Assembly (NCBI RefSeq): GCF_033473495.1
Contig: NC_088936.1
Location: forward strand, 4,464,001 to 4,528,000
Reading direction: 5' to 3'
DNA length: 64,000 nt
Origin: Cercospora beticola
Lineage: Eukaryota; Ascomycota; Dothideomycetes; Mycosphaerellales; Mycosphaerellaceae
The position numbers and the translations under genes were made by a program. Of the stretch, positions 54,523 through 64,000 are shown piece by piece. Position 1 is the first letter of the stretch. Each line of letters starts with the position of its first letter. The notes below the pieces were generated by a model that saw nothing but the letters and a program-made list of their open reading frames with translations, was not told the origin of the DNA and did not search any database.

Positions 54523-55668
54523 TCAGTCCTGGTCTTCTCGTGGCACCCAGTCATGCTCTCCGCTTCCAATCTGAAGCAGATGTGCACGAATCTGTTCCGA
54601 CCCACTGGAACTCTCGTAGCTGTATGGCTTGCTTGAGAGTTTTTCGTCAATGTTGACAAGATCCTCGAGGACAATGGAGTCGAGTGTGAGATACTGTCCC
54701 ATCCGGGGAAGCAGTGTTTCCCAAGGTGTCGCGTGCCCACCTATTGCGACTTGTTTCAGCCTCAGGTGCCTCAAAGATCCTCTCATGTCCGAGATGAATG
54801 TTTCTGCGAAGAAGCTTCCTCCAGTCGATATGTCCTTGATCGTCAAGGTATGCAGAGGCAACTTTCGTAACTGGAATCGAAACTGGCCCGCCCATTCTTT
54901 ACCATTTCCACTGATGATGAGTTCTGGCACGGTCTTGCATGAGGACAATGCCTCTGCGAGCCAATGGCAGGACAGCTTATCCTCGTCTTGGAGGAGGAGT
55001 TGTCCGTGATGGCGCACGCTGAGCTCGATGGATCTCAGCGAGGATAAAAGTCGTCGCAGTTCGTAGCGTTGAGCTGCGGGAAACTTGAACGGATACTCAT
55101 CGAGGCTTTTGCCCGGTTCACCGGTATAGTACATGGGGCACTTGAAGCCCCAGAAAGTGAAGCTGAGGCTTTGAAGAGGATACTTGCTCTCAATCAGCGC
55201 CTTGCACAGTGCATTCAAGGCCAGATTATGATGCGCGGAACGTGGGCCTGGCGTTACGCTGACTCGCTTGCACGCGCCGCCATACTTCGAGAGGTTCTTG
55301 AAGATGGAGCAGAGTTGCTGCTGCATGTCTGAGAAGGCTGTTGCTGGAAGATGAGGTAGGATAGAGTCGAGTCGCCGAGTTTCGATCTCGATAGCTTCGA
55401 GGCGACAAGCAAACACTGGAAGAGAGCTCAACTCTAACAAAGTCTTCAATGAAGCAGGCACATAGCGGTGGCGCCTGACTCGTCGAGTGACGAAACGAGC
55501 GGCGAATATGTCGATGGTGCTTCGAGCGAGAGAGGAGCAGACTGCGCGAGTGTTCTTCAGGTCCATGTCCTCGAGGTACCCGGCGATATGAATGTGCAGC
55601 TCCGTGGCCAGGTATTGGAAGTAATTCTGGCCCTCGGCTGATGCAGCAGACAAGTCTGTGGAAGACAT
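54523..55668 (-). CDS. F-box-like protein, local paralogue family copy 2
   Basis: Single exon, 381 aa from the ATG at 55668; the frame is open to 55782 but from a TTG codon. The F-box-like region is at about 17-60 (YLATELHIHIAGYLEDMDLK, NTRAVCSSLARSTIDIFAAR). A block RYVPASLKTLLELSSLPVF follows, then leucine-rich segments (LRSIELSVRHHGQLL, LPLHTLTIKDIST, SLRHLRLKQVAIGGH). It is the closest relative of the broken copy just upstream; the two share DNA such as GAAGCAGGCACATAGC. Function beyond probable SCF adaptor is unknown. Confidence 0.75.
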   Translation of the reverse strand: MSSTDLSAASAEGQNYFQYLATELHIHIAGYLEDMDLKNTRAVCSSLARSTIDIFAARFVTRRVRRHRYVPASLKTLLELSSLPVFACRLEAIEIETRRLDSILPHLPATAFSDMQQQLCSIFKNLSKYGGACKRVSVTPGPRSAHHNLALNALCKALIESKYPLQSLSFTFWGFKCPMYYTGEPGKSLDEYPFKFPAAQRYELRRLLSSLRSIELSVRHHGQLLLQDEDKLSCHWLAEALSSCKTVPELIISGNGKEWAGQFRFQLRKLPLHTLTIKDISTGGSFFAETFISDMRGSLRHLRLKQVAIGGHATPWETLLPRMGQYLTLDSIVLEDLVNIDEKLSSKPYSYESSSGSEQIRAHLLQIGSGEHDWVPREDQD

Positions 55669-55914
55669 AGTGACTGCCACTGTGCCCAAATTGGCGCTGG
55701 TGTCTGTTCCTATGTTGGAGGTGATGACAACGTGGGAAAAGGTGAAGGGCAAGAAAAGTTGTGTCGGCCTGACCTGGCCCAACCTTCATATGCCCCGCTG
55801 ATTCACTCGACCTGCAGCGGGAGGTACCCGAAAGCTTAAAGTTTTCCATCGCGGGATCGCAGGCAGCTTCTAAGCTTATCATCGACTGAGAGGACTCGCC
55901 GTTTCCTACAGCCA

Positions 55915-56264
55915 CCCTGCTAGTGTTGCTGGAAACAGAGATATAAGGGCGTCAAGTCGCCGAGTTTCGATCACGACGACTTTTATACGACGTGCATAGA
56001 CTGAGTGGCGCTGATCTGCAACAATGTCTTCTCTGAAGCAGGCACATAGCAGTGTCGCCGGGTTCGAAAGAAACGATTGGCAGATGCGTCGATAATATAA
56101 TAGAAGAGAGATGAGCAGACTGTGCGAACGTTTTTGATATCGCTACCGTTGCGGTAATCCGCAATCTTGAGGTGCAGTTCCGCGGCGAGCGTTCCCAAGT
56201 AGTCGTTAGGCTGGAAGTGGTCTGTCTGGTACAGCGGTCGAGATATGCCTACTGGACTATGCAC
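55915..56264 (-). pseudogene. Broken F-box paralogue (copy 3)
   Basis: A truncated relative of the 54523-55668 gene. One frame gives LGTLAAELHLKIADY, IKNVRTVCSSLFYYIID and CYVPASEKTLLQISATQ, aligned with residues about 19-80 of the intact gene. It then hits a stop near 55985. The homology continues in a different frame (VVVIETRRLDALISLFPAT, matching EIETRRLDSILPHLPAT in the intact copy), so there is a frameshift. Sequence related to the remaining roughly 270 residues is absent. There is no in-frame ATG at the expected place. The DNA similarity to the intact copy is still obvious, so the duplication is not ancient. Confidence 0.75.
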
Positions 56265-56952
56265 CCACAGTAACGTTGAGAGGAGTCATTGCGTCTTCGG
56301 CTGCATTGATATTGGCGGAAGTTCATGTTGCCGTTTCGACATTTATAGCATTCTTCAATCGATTCAAGCAGAAAAGATGCAGTGGGGTAAAAGATCAGCT
56401 TAGAGAGGTTCACGAGGAATGTGCAGTGATGCACGCAGTAAAATGAATGAAAGTCCAATGCGTTTGAAATTTGTCTCCTTTCAGATAGGTGTTTGTCGCA
56501 TAGCATTCGACTCATAGTGTTTGTCAAGTGACTGAATGATCTTTCGTGTTCCATGGATCGCAACGTGGGTTTCCGTAGTGTTTGCGGCGCACGACCAGCC
56601 TCAGAGGCACCTGCAATCAGAATGTGAATTCCGAGGTCGAAGGTACACTGGTATGTGGCTACAAACGGAAACTCGCTTGCTCTGGAAAGCATGAGAGGCA
56701 GATTATGATACGATGAGTGAATAGGGTAGGCTATCATTTCCCAGTGTGCTTCGCTACGGGATTAGAAGTCTCTGCCCACCCACATCTCCAATTCGTTGCT
56801 GCAGGAGGATATCTCGCGGTCTCAGACAATCAGGGATCTGAGGAGCCGACTTTCCGCTATTCAGAGAGAGCTGTGCATGCGCTCATGTCTCCCAAAGATG
56901 TCCAAGGCACTTTTTCGACCGTAGCCAGCCTCGTGCGCTAGATGCTCCCTGT
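56265..56952. other. Intergenic region between F-box copies
   Basis: A 162-codon frame on the minus strand (56249-56737) overlaps the broken copy in another frame and resembles no family. Treated as non-coding. Confidence 0.4.
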
Positions 56953-58149
56953 CTAGCGAGAGAAAAGCTTCAGCAATATGGTCAATTTCTCTCTCATTGC
57001 AGACGGCTGTAGATTGAATGAGAATCCCTCTTCACGATAAGTGCCGAATCGCTGCGAGTGACCAGATTCGGAGTCGTCGACGTGGAATACGCTCAACTTC
57101 TCGAGTTGCATATCGTTTCTGATTTTCCGTAGAACAGTGCGCCACCCATGCAATTCATGGAGCGTGATGTGTGTGAAGCTCAGTTGCTTGAGTGAGCTGC
57201 GATAGTGTTCAAGGACACTACAAAGGTCTGCGCTTGACAGGACCTCGCCCTCCAGTTCTAGCGTACGAAGTTGATCTGCTCCCAATGTCTTGTACAAGTC
57301 CGTCACACCAGGGGAGCAGTAGGATGTCACAGTGAGATTCTGGAGGCTTGAAGCACTGTTGAGCACACCAATAAAGTCCGTGACTTGAGAAAAGGCGGAT
57401 GGATCCTCATCGTAGAACAAATCCAGCTCAAGGACTTCTAACTTGCTCCAGACTGTTCTGCGGCGTTCGAGGTCGTCAAGAGACAAGTTCTGTAGCTCGG
57501 ACGATGGAATGATGTGCACATCGTTGACGTCGATCCGGAGTTTGCGGAGCGCATGGTTCGACCGAAGTAGCGCAGTAGTCAAGCAATGGAGGTCGATAGC
57601 AGAGTTAGCTGAGTGTGCCACCACAACTGAACCTGCATCAAGTGCCGAAAGCTGTCGCAGCGCTTCAGCCAGTTGACTCGAGTCCTCCATCTGATGATCT
57701 CCCTTCACGAACATCCAGTCCCCCGGCTTGACCCGCGTCTTTCGCTTTTTGATCTTGCGGCATTGTTTTAGGCCGATGTCGAGGCTCAGCGTGGTTATAT
57801 GACGAGCGATTCTCGGAGTGTGGGCGATGGCGCTCAGCCTGTCCATAGAGTCTTGTGTCAGGCAGTGATAGACCGTGGTGAAAAATCGCTTGGCGAATAT
57901 ATCGTTCGTGTCTAGCGCCAAATTTTGACAGACTCGACGTAAACTCAGCAAAGTGTAGTCATCGCAGTCCTCCACAATGGCAATGTGCAACTCAGTTGGG
58001 AGAGAGCCAAAGCCCCTCCTGGATTTTGGAACGATTTCGGTCACGACGTTGTGGGCGACATCGAGTCCCGCGTTCTCCTGGAAGCTGAGCTTTTTGAACG
58101 CATCAGTGATCTCCTCGAGGGAGGCCTCCGACTTCCTGCCTTCGGCCAT
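56953..58149 (-). CDS. F-box-like protein, local paralogue family copy 4
   Basis: Single exon, 398 aa from the ATG at 58149; the frame extends to 58170 but starts with TTG. F-box-like region at about 47-90: FGSLPTELHIAIVEDCDDYT, LLSLRRVCQNLALDTNDIFA. Leucine-rich C-terminal segments include SLQNLTVTSYCSPGV, QLRTLELEGEVLSSADL and SLKQLSFTHITLHELHGW. A basic KKRKTRVKPGD patch lies near residue 140. It is a tandem neighbour of the next F-box gene in the same orientation, only about 205 bp apart. Confidence 0.75.
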   Translation of the reverse strand: MAEGRKSEASLEEITDAFKKLSFQENAGLDVAHNVVTEIVPKSRRGFGSLPTELHIAIVEDCDDYTLLSLRRVCQNLALDTNDIFAKRFFTTVYHCLTQDSMDRLSAIAHTPRIARHITTLSLDIGLKQCRKIKKRKTRVKPGDWMFVKGDHQMEDSSQLAEALRQLSALDAGSVVVAHSANSAIDLHCLTTALLRSNHALRKLRIDVNDVHIIPSSELQNLSLDDLERRRTVWSKLEVLELDLFYDEDPSAFSQVTDFIGVLNSASSLQNLTVTSYCSPGVTDLYKTLGADQLRTLELEGEVLSSADLCSVLEHYRSSLKQLSFTHITLHELHGWRTVLRKIRNDMQLEKLSVFHVDDSESGHSQRFGTYREEGFSFNLQPSAMREKLTILLKLFSR

Positions 58150-58355
58150 CTTGTGATCCGGCTGTAGCAAGCTATGAGCAGTGTTGTGATGTCCCGTGGG
58201 AGTTCATGAAAGGATCGTGAAAGTTCGTGGGACTAATGGTAAAGACTAGCGCCGCTTTCAGGGTCTTGCCCGCAAGTGGAGTGAACGAAGGTGAACGGGG
58301 ATTCCGACACGGGCCAGGCCGCTTCGTGAGTTGCGAGAGAAGGGCTGAAAAAGCG

Positions 58356-59519
58356 TCAATGATGCTGAATCGGCTCGCGGGCGGAAGCTGCATAGTCCAG
58401 CAAACCGCTTTCAACGTCTCCCCTGGTACCTATGACCCGGAAATGGTCTCCGCCAGATTTCGTCAAGAAGGGCAGCCATCCAAATACGTAAGTTTGCCGG
58501 CTCAGTGCTCGTGCCTCGAAGGTTTCCAACAGCATGGCTCTAGCGATCCATTTGAGCACAGCTCTCCATTCTTGCCACCCTTTAACAATGCTGACATTGT
58601 CCAAGTGAAGCTCCTTCAACGAGTGCCTCTGAATTGCCAGGAAGTCAAGCAGTTCCAGTCCCTCTGGTCGGCACTCCAGCAACTTCAGTGTCCGTAGACT
58701 GATCGCCCCTTGTCTTGACCGTCGCACGTACCAAATGGCGGCTTCGAGATCCCGCAAGTGGTAATTTAGAGCGCCGCGGAGTTCAAGTTCCTGAATTCCC
58801 TCTGCGGAGGTGAGAAGATCATAAAGTCCTCGTTTCCACAAGCTGATGTATTGCCATTGCGTGAAATCGATGTGCAGACGTGTGACATTAGACCATCTAC
58901 TACGCAAGCGACGTATGCCAAACCGAGCGTACGGAAAGGCTGTCAGCCTGGTTGACAGCCAGCAAAGGCCAAGACGCAGAGACGTTGGCTTGCAATGTGA
59001 CCCAAACAAGAGGTGGTTATTGATATATTTGCCGTCGTGGCCAGGTGTATTACAGCCAAGGAGATGCTCGATCTGCACGCGTGCGCCAAGTCGCGAGAGG
59101 TTGTCAAGGGCGGCCTGGAGCATATGCTGGACGGCATCCATGGGCTTGTAGTGGTTCTTGTAAAATTCCTGCAAGCTCTCGAAACATTTTGATCGTAGTT
59201 GCACTGTCTCGACGTATCGCCCAAATTCAAGATTCGTGGAGATAGTGTGGAGTCTCTTTATAGAGTCAACCCCGTCACAGCTGATGACGGCGAATAATCG
59301 CTTCGCGAAGATCTCGAAGGTGTTTTGCGATAGGGCTCGGCAGACTTGACGCAGATTCAAGAGTGTCGCGTCGTCGCAGCATTTCGCTATTTCGATTTGG
59401 ATTTCAGCAGGAAAGACGCCGGGGTGTGGCTTCGGGGTGATCGGGCGGGCAGAGGCGTCGAGGGTTGTACTTGTGGTCGAAATGGACGAGTGTGGACATG
59501 GCAGGTGGTTGACCTCCAT
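58356..59519 (-). CDS. F-box-like protein, local paralogue family copy 5
   Basis: Single exon. 387 aa from the ATG at 59519, which has a strong context (GAAATGG); another ATG at 59642 in the same frame would give 428. F-box-like region at about 33-77: GVFPAEIQIEIAKCCDDATL, LNLRQVCRALSQNTFEIFAK. Later segments: GIQELELRGALNYHLRDLEA, ISLRTLKLLECRPEGLELLD, SLKELHLDNVSIVKGWQEW. The last of these is alignable with matching parts of copies 1 and 4, where the position also precedes a W-x-x-VL motif. Confidence 0.75.
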   Translation of the reverse strand: MEVNHLPCPHSSISTTSTTLDASARPITPKPHPGVFPAEIQIEIAKCCDDATLLNLRQVCRALSQNTFEIFAKRLFAVISCDGVDSIKRLHTISTNLEFGRYVETVQLRSKCFESLQEFYKNHYKPMDAVQHMLQAALDNLSRLGARVQIEHLLGCNTPGHDGKYINNHLLFGSHCKPTSLRLGLCWLSTRLTAFPYARFGIRRLRSRWSNVTRLHIDFTQWQYISLWKRGLYDLLTSAEGIQELELRGALNYHLRDLEAAIWYVRRSRQGAISLRTLKLLECRPEGLELLDFLAIQRHSLKELHLDNVSIVKGWQEWRAVLKWIARAMLLETFEARALSRQTYVFGWLPFLTKSGGDHFRVIGTRGDVESGLLDYAASAREPIQHH

Positions 59520-60010
59520 TTCAGCGTGTTCCGGGCAGTGTGCCGTGCTCGATGTTGCTTCGTGGACGCAGAGAGGGGAAAGGACTGAGTGGTAATCTGT
59601 GTAAGTTAAAAGTTCCAGCGTTGCTGTCACGTATATTTCCATTCACGGTCCGTGCCGATGTGCTCCGGGTGAAGCTACCACACAGTGAGAGACGAACGCT
59701 CCACTATCACACTCAAAGTGGCCTCCTGTGGACCAGTAGACGTCGAGTATCGTTAAGACCAGAGTACGTGGCCTATTGAGCTTCTGCAAGACGATCATGG
59801 GCATCCTCGTCGCGGGCCAGAGCTCTCTATCGAACAGTGCAGCTATTGTAGAGGTTAGCTGTGATTGATACTCCTTGGGTTAAACAGTGTGCGCATGCTA
59901 GGCACGGCAGTGAGCGGCGTGAGAAGATTGATATGTCGGAGGCATGCTGATCCCGCACAGGGCTGCGCGTAATGCTCGTTCGCTTCGTATAGGTCTTACA
60001 CTAATTCGAT
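59520..60010. other. Intergenic region
   Basis: Promoter of the last F-box gene and 3' end of CysRS. No additional gene. Confidence 0.4.
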
Positions 60011-62566
60011 TTATGCCTGTGATTTCTCGAACAGCTTCTTCTGCGCCTCCCACAACTTGGTCAGCTTCTTCGTCTGCGCTTTTGCAATCTCCTTGCCTTC
60101 CGCATCATACGTCGGGATCCCCCTCTCGTCATATGCCTTGTATTTTCCGGCATACTCTCCCTGCTGGAACATGGTCAAAGGATCGATCTTCGCCTTCTCT
60201 GCTTTTCCAGCGTCCGCTTTCGCTTTGTCTGCCTGCGCCTTCGCTTTAGCAGCAGCCTTCTCTGCCGCTCGTCGCTCTTTGTCTTCCCGCTCCTCGCGTA
60301 GTGATGCAGAGACAGGCCGTACAAGTGCGTGCTTGTTCTCGCGATCTTCTAGGTAAATGCCCAAATTCCATAGTGTGGTATTTCGTAGCTCGTCGCAGGC
60401 TTCGAGGTATGCCTTGGGCTCCGCGTTTTTGGTGTATAACTCGTAGAGCTTGCGTTGGAAATCAGCGTACGCACGGGCATACTTTTGATCGTCATTGTAG
60501 TAGTTGTCCTTCTCGTCCAGTCGGCCTAGGGAGATGATGTCGACATAGCCTTCGATGGCTTGCTTGCGAACCTCATCACGAAGCTCAGACAGTGGATAGA
60601 TGAATGCTTTCGCCTTCTCAGGAATATCAACTCCCGACCATCCGATTTCTCCTTTGCGATAGTTGGAGTCAAGGCCGAACATGACCAGGATATCGGTAAC
60701 CCATTTGCCGATCGCCAATGATGTTTCGTCGGGTACATATGTAGCTGAGTTGTATGATCCGATGAGATCAGAGATGATGCGCATTGCCGCAGGTGTGTCG
60801 AAGGAATCGAGCAGAGCTTTGTGTAGTTCGCTCTTTGCCTCTTCCAGCTTGCCATCGAGGTCCGATGCGGGCGTCGATGTGCCGTTCGTGCCGTTGCTGA
60901 GTGTCTTCGAAGGGTGCGACTGTATATCGCGCACTTTAATGAAGAAATTGTCAATTCGCTCCTCCCACGATCTCCCAGCTTTGCGCATATCGTCGTCAAT
61001 TTCGAGCTGGTCTTTCCATGCTCCTCGCAGGAAGATGATGCGCATCTGACGAGGAGTATAGTCGCCTCGATCCAAAGCGGTCTTGATTGTTGTGAAGTTC
61101 TTGAGACTCTTGCTCATCTTGCTGCCGGAGATGTGCAAATGCCCCATATGCAAGAAGTAGTTGACCCACTGCTCGCTCTCGGCACCACACTTGTGGTGAT
61201 ATGCTTCTGACTGTGCCAATTCGTTGTCGTGATGCGGAAATGCCAGATCGATGCCTCCAGAGTGAATGTCCATCTGCTTTCCCAGCACATCTGACGCCAT
61301 TGCCGAGCACTCAATGTGCCAGCCGGGCCGACCTGCGCCCCAGGGTGAGTCCCAGACTGGCTCGCCTGGCTTGGAGCCTTTCCATAGAGCGAAATCAGAG
61401 TTGGCCTTCTTGAAGCTTGTTGTATTCGCAGAAAGCGATCCTTCGCCATCTGCCTGCAACTCCTGGTCGTTGCGATTCCACGGCTGTAGACGAGCATACA
61501 CACCTCCTGACTTTTCCCAAGCTGTCGTGTCGTAGTACACCGAGCCCTCGTGGTCGTATGCGTAGCCGTTGTCCTGTATTTGCTTGACAAAATCGACAAT
61601 CTTCTGCCCATATTCTGTCACTCGCACCAGCTTGTCGGGTGCTCGTACATTCAGCCTCTCCATGTCCTCAAAGAATCGCTTCTCATACAGCTTTGTCAGT
61701 TTGGTGAAGATGTCGTGCTGCTTTCGCCCGTCGATCGTGTGTGCGTACTTCTTGTCCAAGAACGGCTTCAGTACTCCCGACGCCTTCTCCGCCCACAACT
61801 CCAGCCCCGGCGCCTTGTCTGATGGAAGAGCTAGCACTTCCGCGGCTGCTCGCGTTGTGTCCAAATGCATCTTGACCTTTGCCTCTCGATCGCCGGGCGG
61901 TCCATCTCCCTCCAGTGCTTTCCCACTTAAAACATGCCCGTACGCCTTCTTCTCGTCCTGCAGGAAGGTGCTCGGCTTGCTGTCCTTGAGCAAGGGCAGC
62001 TGCTTTGCCAAATACGCCTCATAGGCCTCTTCTGTGACCTTTCTCACCTCTTCGTCCACTGTCTCGTGCTTCTCCAGAAATTGCTCCAGCAAATATCTCT
62101 TCCTTCCCTCCAGAATGATCTTGTCGTCGACGTCGGTGATGTTCATGACGAAGTTCACGTCAAACTTGAAGTAGTCCGACATGATACGCCTGATGATATC
62201 GTTCGAGACATAGTTTCTTGCATGGCCCAAGTGCGCATCGTCGTACACGGTCGGTCCGCAAGCATACCAGCCCACTTTCTTGCCAGAGATGGGCACGAAG
62301 GCATCCTTCTTTCGTGTGAGAGAATTGTACACCACCAGACTGGGCAAGTTTCCTTGTTCAGCCGTACGTTGCGGCGCTCGCCATTCCGGCTGTGATGCCA
62401 TTGTCCGCGAGTGGTGTGAAATGAGTGGGGCAAAGAGGATATGCGCTCTCGCAAACAGTCGGCGGGGGTCGAGGCTGCTTCTTAAGGAAGACGTCGTGGC
62501 ATGCGAGAGCGACAGGCGCGGAGTGAAGAGAGAGGCAGTCGCGATCAGCACGGTGCGCTGATGCAT
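60011..62566 (-). CDS. Cysteinyl-tRNA synthetase
   Basis: Single exon, 851 aa. Class I landmarks: zinc Cys in [20 protein letters not shown] (HIGH motif HLGH at 112-115), [29 protein letters not shown] and [20 protein letters not shown] (further zinc ligands), and [12 protein letters not shown]. The C-terminus has a Lys/Ala-rich helix ([20 protein letters not shown]) as in eukaryotic cytosolic CysRS. Residues 1-55 are Arg/Ser/Leu-rich with one acidic residue, a mitochondrial presequence. A second in-frame ATG at 62401 has a better context (ACAATGGCA) and starts MASQPEW. One gene could therefore supply both compartments. Confidence 0.95.
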   Translation of the reverse strand: MHQRTVLIATASLFTPRLSLSHATTSSLRSSLDPRRLFARAHILFAPLISHHSRTMASQPEWRAPQRTAEQGNLPSLVVYNSLTRKKDAFVPISGKKVGWYACGPTVYDDAHLGHARNYVSNDIIRRIMSDYFKFDVNFVMNITDVDDKIILEGRKRYLLEQFLEKHETVDEEVRKVTEEAYEAYLAKQLPLLKDSKPSTFLQDEKKAYGHVLSGKALEGDGPPGDREAKVKMHLDTTRAAAEVLALPSDKAPGLELWAEKASGVLKPFLDKKYAHTIDGRKQHDIFTKLTKLYEKRFFEDMERLNVRAPDKLVRVTEYGQKIVDFVKQIQDNGYAYDHEGSVYYDTTAWEKSGGVYARLQPWNRNDQELQADGEGSLSANTTSFKKANSDFALWKGSKPGEPVWDSPWGAGRPGWHIECSAMASDVLGKQMDIHSGGIDLAFPHHDNELAQSEAYHHKCGAESEQWVNYFLHMGHLHISGSKMSKSLKNFTTIKTALDRGDYTPRQMRIIFLRGAWKDQLEIDDDMRKAGRSWEERIDNFFIKVRDIQSHPSKTLSNGTNGTSTPASDLDGKLEEAKSELHKALLDSFDTPAAMRIISDLIGSYNSATYVPDETSLAIGKWVTDILVMFGLDSNYRKGEIGWSGVDIPEKAKAFIYPLSELRDEVRKQAIEGYVDIISLGRLDEKDNYYNDDQKYARAYADFQRKLYELYTKNAEPKAYLEACDELRNTTLWNLGIYLEDRENKHALVRPVSASLREEREDKERRAAEKAAAKAKAQADKAKADAGKAEKAKIDPLTMFQQGEYAGKYKAYDERGIPTYDAEGKEIAKAQTKKLTKLWEAQKKLFEKSQA

Positions 62567-62872
62567 GTACGGGAGAAATGAGTGAACAAAGGAGGACGAC
62601 GGGCTGGTGAGTCTTCAATGACTGTGATCAACACCTGTACCCACGAGCACATGCTGGCGTCCGGGGTCAGAAGCTTGGCTGCGGCAACTTCCCGCCCATT
62701 AAAATAGCCATTATTACGAACCCAATGGCAAGCACGTCGGACACTGCAAGCTGATCATTGCCAATTCCACGCTATACATACTTCTACATCAGACAGCCCA
62801 ACCCGTATTTATCAACACCGGTACTGCTACACGCCGACCCGCTCAAAATGCACAATATACACTGTCCACGCT
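62567..62872. other. Intergenic region upstream of CysRS
   Basis: About 300 bp between the CysRS start and the 3' end of the acyltransferase gene, both on the minus strand. No motif stands out. Confidence 0.4.
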
Positions 62873-64000
62873 TCATAAGGACTTCATCTTGGTCCACATC
62901 CATCTTGAAATCTTCACACCGGGAATGTCAAACATGCGTGTTCCGCATTCAGCCACGTACAACATGACAGGCAGTGACATGAGCACACAGAAAATGAAGC
63001 TGGGCTCCAGAGCATACGGTCCTCCTTCCGGCAGAATCCACCAGCTGGAATCTTTCCACTTGTTGGTCAGATGTCCGAACCGCTTGATATCATCGTCGCT
63101 GGAGGGGATCTTTACGCCCGTGAGGTAAAAGAGGCGGTCGGAGTACAGACCGATGATAGGGCCGTGGACGAGATAGAGCGCGAATGAGTGGCGACCGAGA
63201 TCTGCGACGAGTTAGCTCTTCTATTCGCCCTGTTCGGGGATTCCTGTTCCACTCACACTGAGCTGGACCAGTCTCAAACAGCCACTTCACCCAGCCAATT
63301 TGGCCCACTGTAACCAAGATAATCCACGCCGCCCAGAACAGCCAGAACCATCGATATGTCGTGTTGTTTCCATCGTTGTACGGATCCGGAATAAGCTTGT
63401 TCAAATAATTCCACGCTCCACAGTCCATCACCTCGTCTCGCGAATGCATGTCCGAGCTCGGCTGACTGGCGAGCCACAGTCCGATGAACAGCATCACATG
63501 CAACACACCCTGCTTGATCATCTCTCTCTTGCGGAAGAAGTTCACAATCGGATCCCACGGCAAGCTGACCGGGATCCCATTTGTGTAAATCATGTCCAAC
63601 TCGCTCGTCAACATGCCCGCAAAGAAAGCTGCATACCACGCACCAGACGCGTAGATGAAATGTGCCAGAATTCCGACTGTCATCAAGATTCTCCACTTTG
63701 TCCGGACCTGATGCACTGCGAACAACCACAAGAAAATGTTCATGCTGCCGCGCAGCTCGACCGGAATCGTCCAGGTGTGTGCATTATAATAGGTAAACAA
63801 GAATCCTGTGCGGTAGTAATACCAAAACTTCATCTGATCCAGAAACCAGGCCCACACTTCTGTGAAAATATTACTCTGTCGTTGAGGGAAAGCCGTCACA
63901 ATGCCTGTGATGTGCCAGAAAAATGCCAAAAAGAGGGTCGAAAATGCCACAGGAAGGAATAATCGGCCGGGACGACGAACGATGGCCGCGTTGATGGCTT
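62873..64000 (-). CDS. Acyltransferase 3 family membrane protein (partial, 5' end outside window)
   Basis: The last two exons are visible: from the right edge to 63257, and 63201-62873, with a 55-bp intron; the junction gives GPAQYLGRHSFALYLVHGP. The frame is open to position 64000, so the N-terminus lies outside. Multiple hydrophobic helices, HTWTIPVELRGSMNIFLWLF (the active-region W-x-I-P-V-E-x-x-G motif) and YLGRHSFALYLVHGPIIG mark the OafA/YrhL-type acyltransferase-3 family. These integral membrane enzymes move acyl groups onto sugars or other small molecules. The substrate is not inferable. The stop is at 62873-62875 after WTKMKSL. Confidence 0.88.

Noticed and set aside
56249..56737. 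162-codon minus-strand frame upstream of the broken F-box copy
   Set aside because: It has no family resemblance, partly overlaps the pseudogene in a different frame, and does not continue the F-box homology.
58150..58170. Frame extension of the F-box gene above its ATG (and similar cases at 25390, 34646, 36437, 55782)
   Set aside because: The outermost codon in each is TTG or GTG, which is not expected to start translation in a fungus; the nearest ATG or an upstream exon was used instead.

Overview
The window is nuclear DNA of a filamentous ascomycete. The evidence is the gene set (an nhTMEM16-type scramblase, a HET-domain gene, MGM101, fungal-type acetolactate synthase, Zn2Cys6 and F-box genes), dense intron-poor genes on both strands, and short GT-AG introns of about 44-102 bp with CTNAC-like branch points. 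The overall style fits Dothideomycetes; that placement is inference. No CRISPR array, rRNA, complete canonical tRNA, transposase or other intact mobile element was seen.

Layout. 0-6.7 kb: a Pho85-type cyclin gene (minus) behind about 4.3 kb of gene-free DNA with hexanucleotide repeats and a degenerate tRNA-like locus. 6.7-10.8 kb: biotin protein ligase (minus), a four-exon COA4-like gene rebuilt here by hand (plus), and MGM101 (plus). 11.3-18.8 kb: a HET gene, a Vps70/glutamate-carboxypeptidase-like M28 protein, an unknown protein with a mitochondrial-type N-terminus, and a small secreted protein. 19.8-25.4 kb: TMEM16 scramblase divergent from a carbonyl-reductase-like SDR, then galactokinase. 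25.4-31.6 kb: mostly gene-free apart from one Cys-rich unknown. 31.6-36.6 kb: a small mitochondrial-type protein with a one-residue last exon, a single-pass membrane protein, and TRAPPC12. 36.9-46.4 kb: acetolactate synthase, a BTB protein, a Zn2Cys6 regulator and a TXNDC17-like protein. 46.5-48.8 kb: a methyltransferase divergent from the NDUFS6-type complex I subunit. 49.5-59.6 kb: four F-box paralogues and one broken copy, with a Tyr/Pro-rich unknown and a YjbQ-type gene among them. 60-64 kb: cysteinyl-tRNA synthetase, and an acyltransferase-3 membrane protein that runs off the right edge.

How the genes relate. There is no biosynthetic cluster. Several genes serve mitochondria (COA4, MGM101, NDUFS6, the ILV2 precursor, probably part of the CysRS output), and BPL1 biotinylates carboxylases. 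Many genes sit as divergent pairs sharing 120-440 bp promoters: BPL1/COA4, TMEM16/SDR, TRAPPC12/ILV2, methyltransferase/NDUFS6. The most unusual region is the F-box family near 49.5-59.6 kb, where local duplication and decay are visible.

Start codons and splice sites were chosen by reading frame continuity, GT-AG signals and remembered family sequences. None was checked against RNA data.
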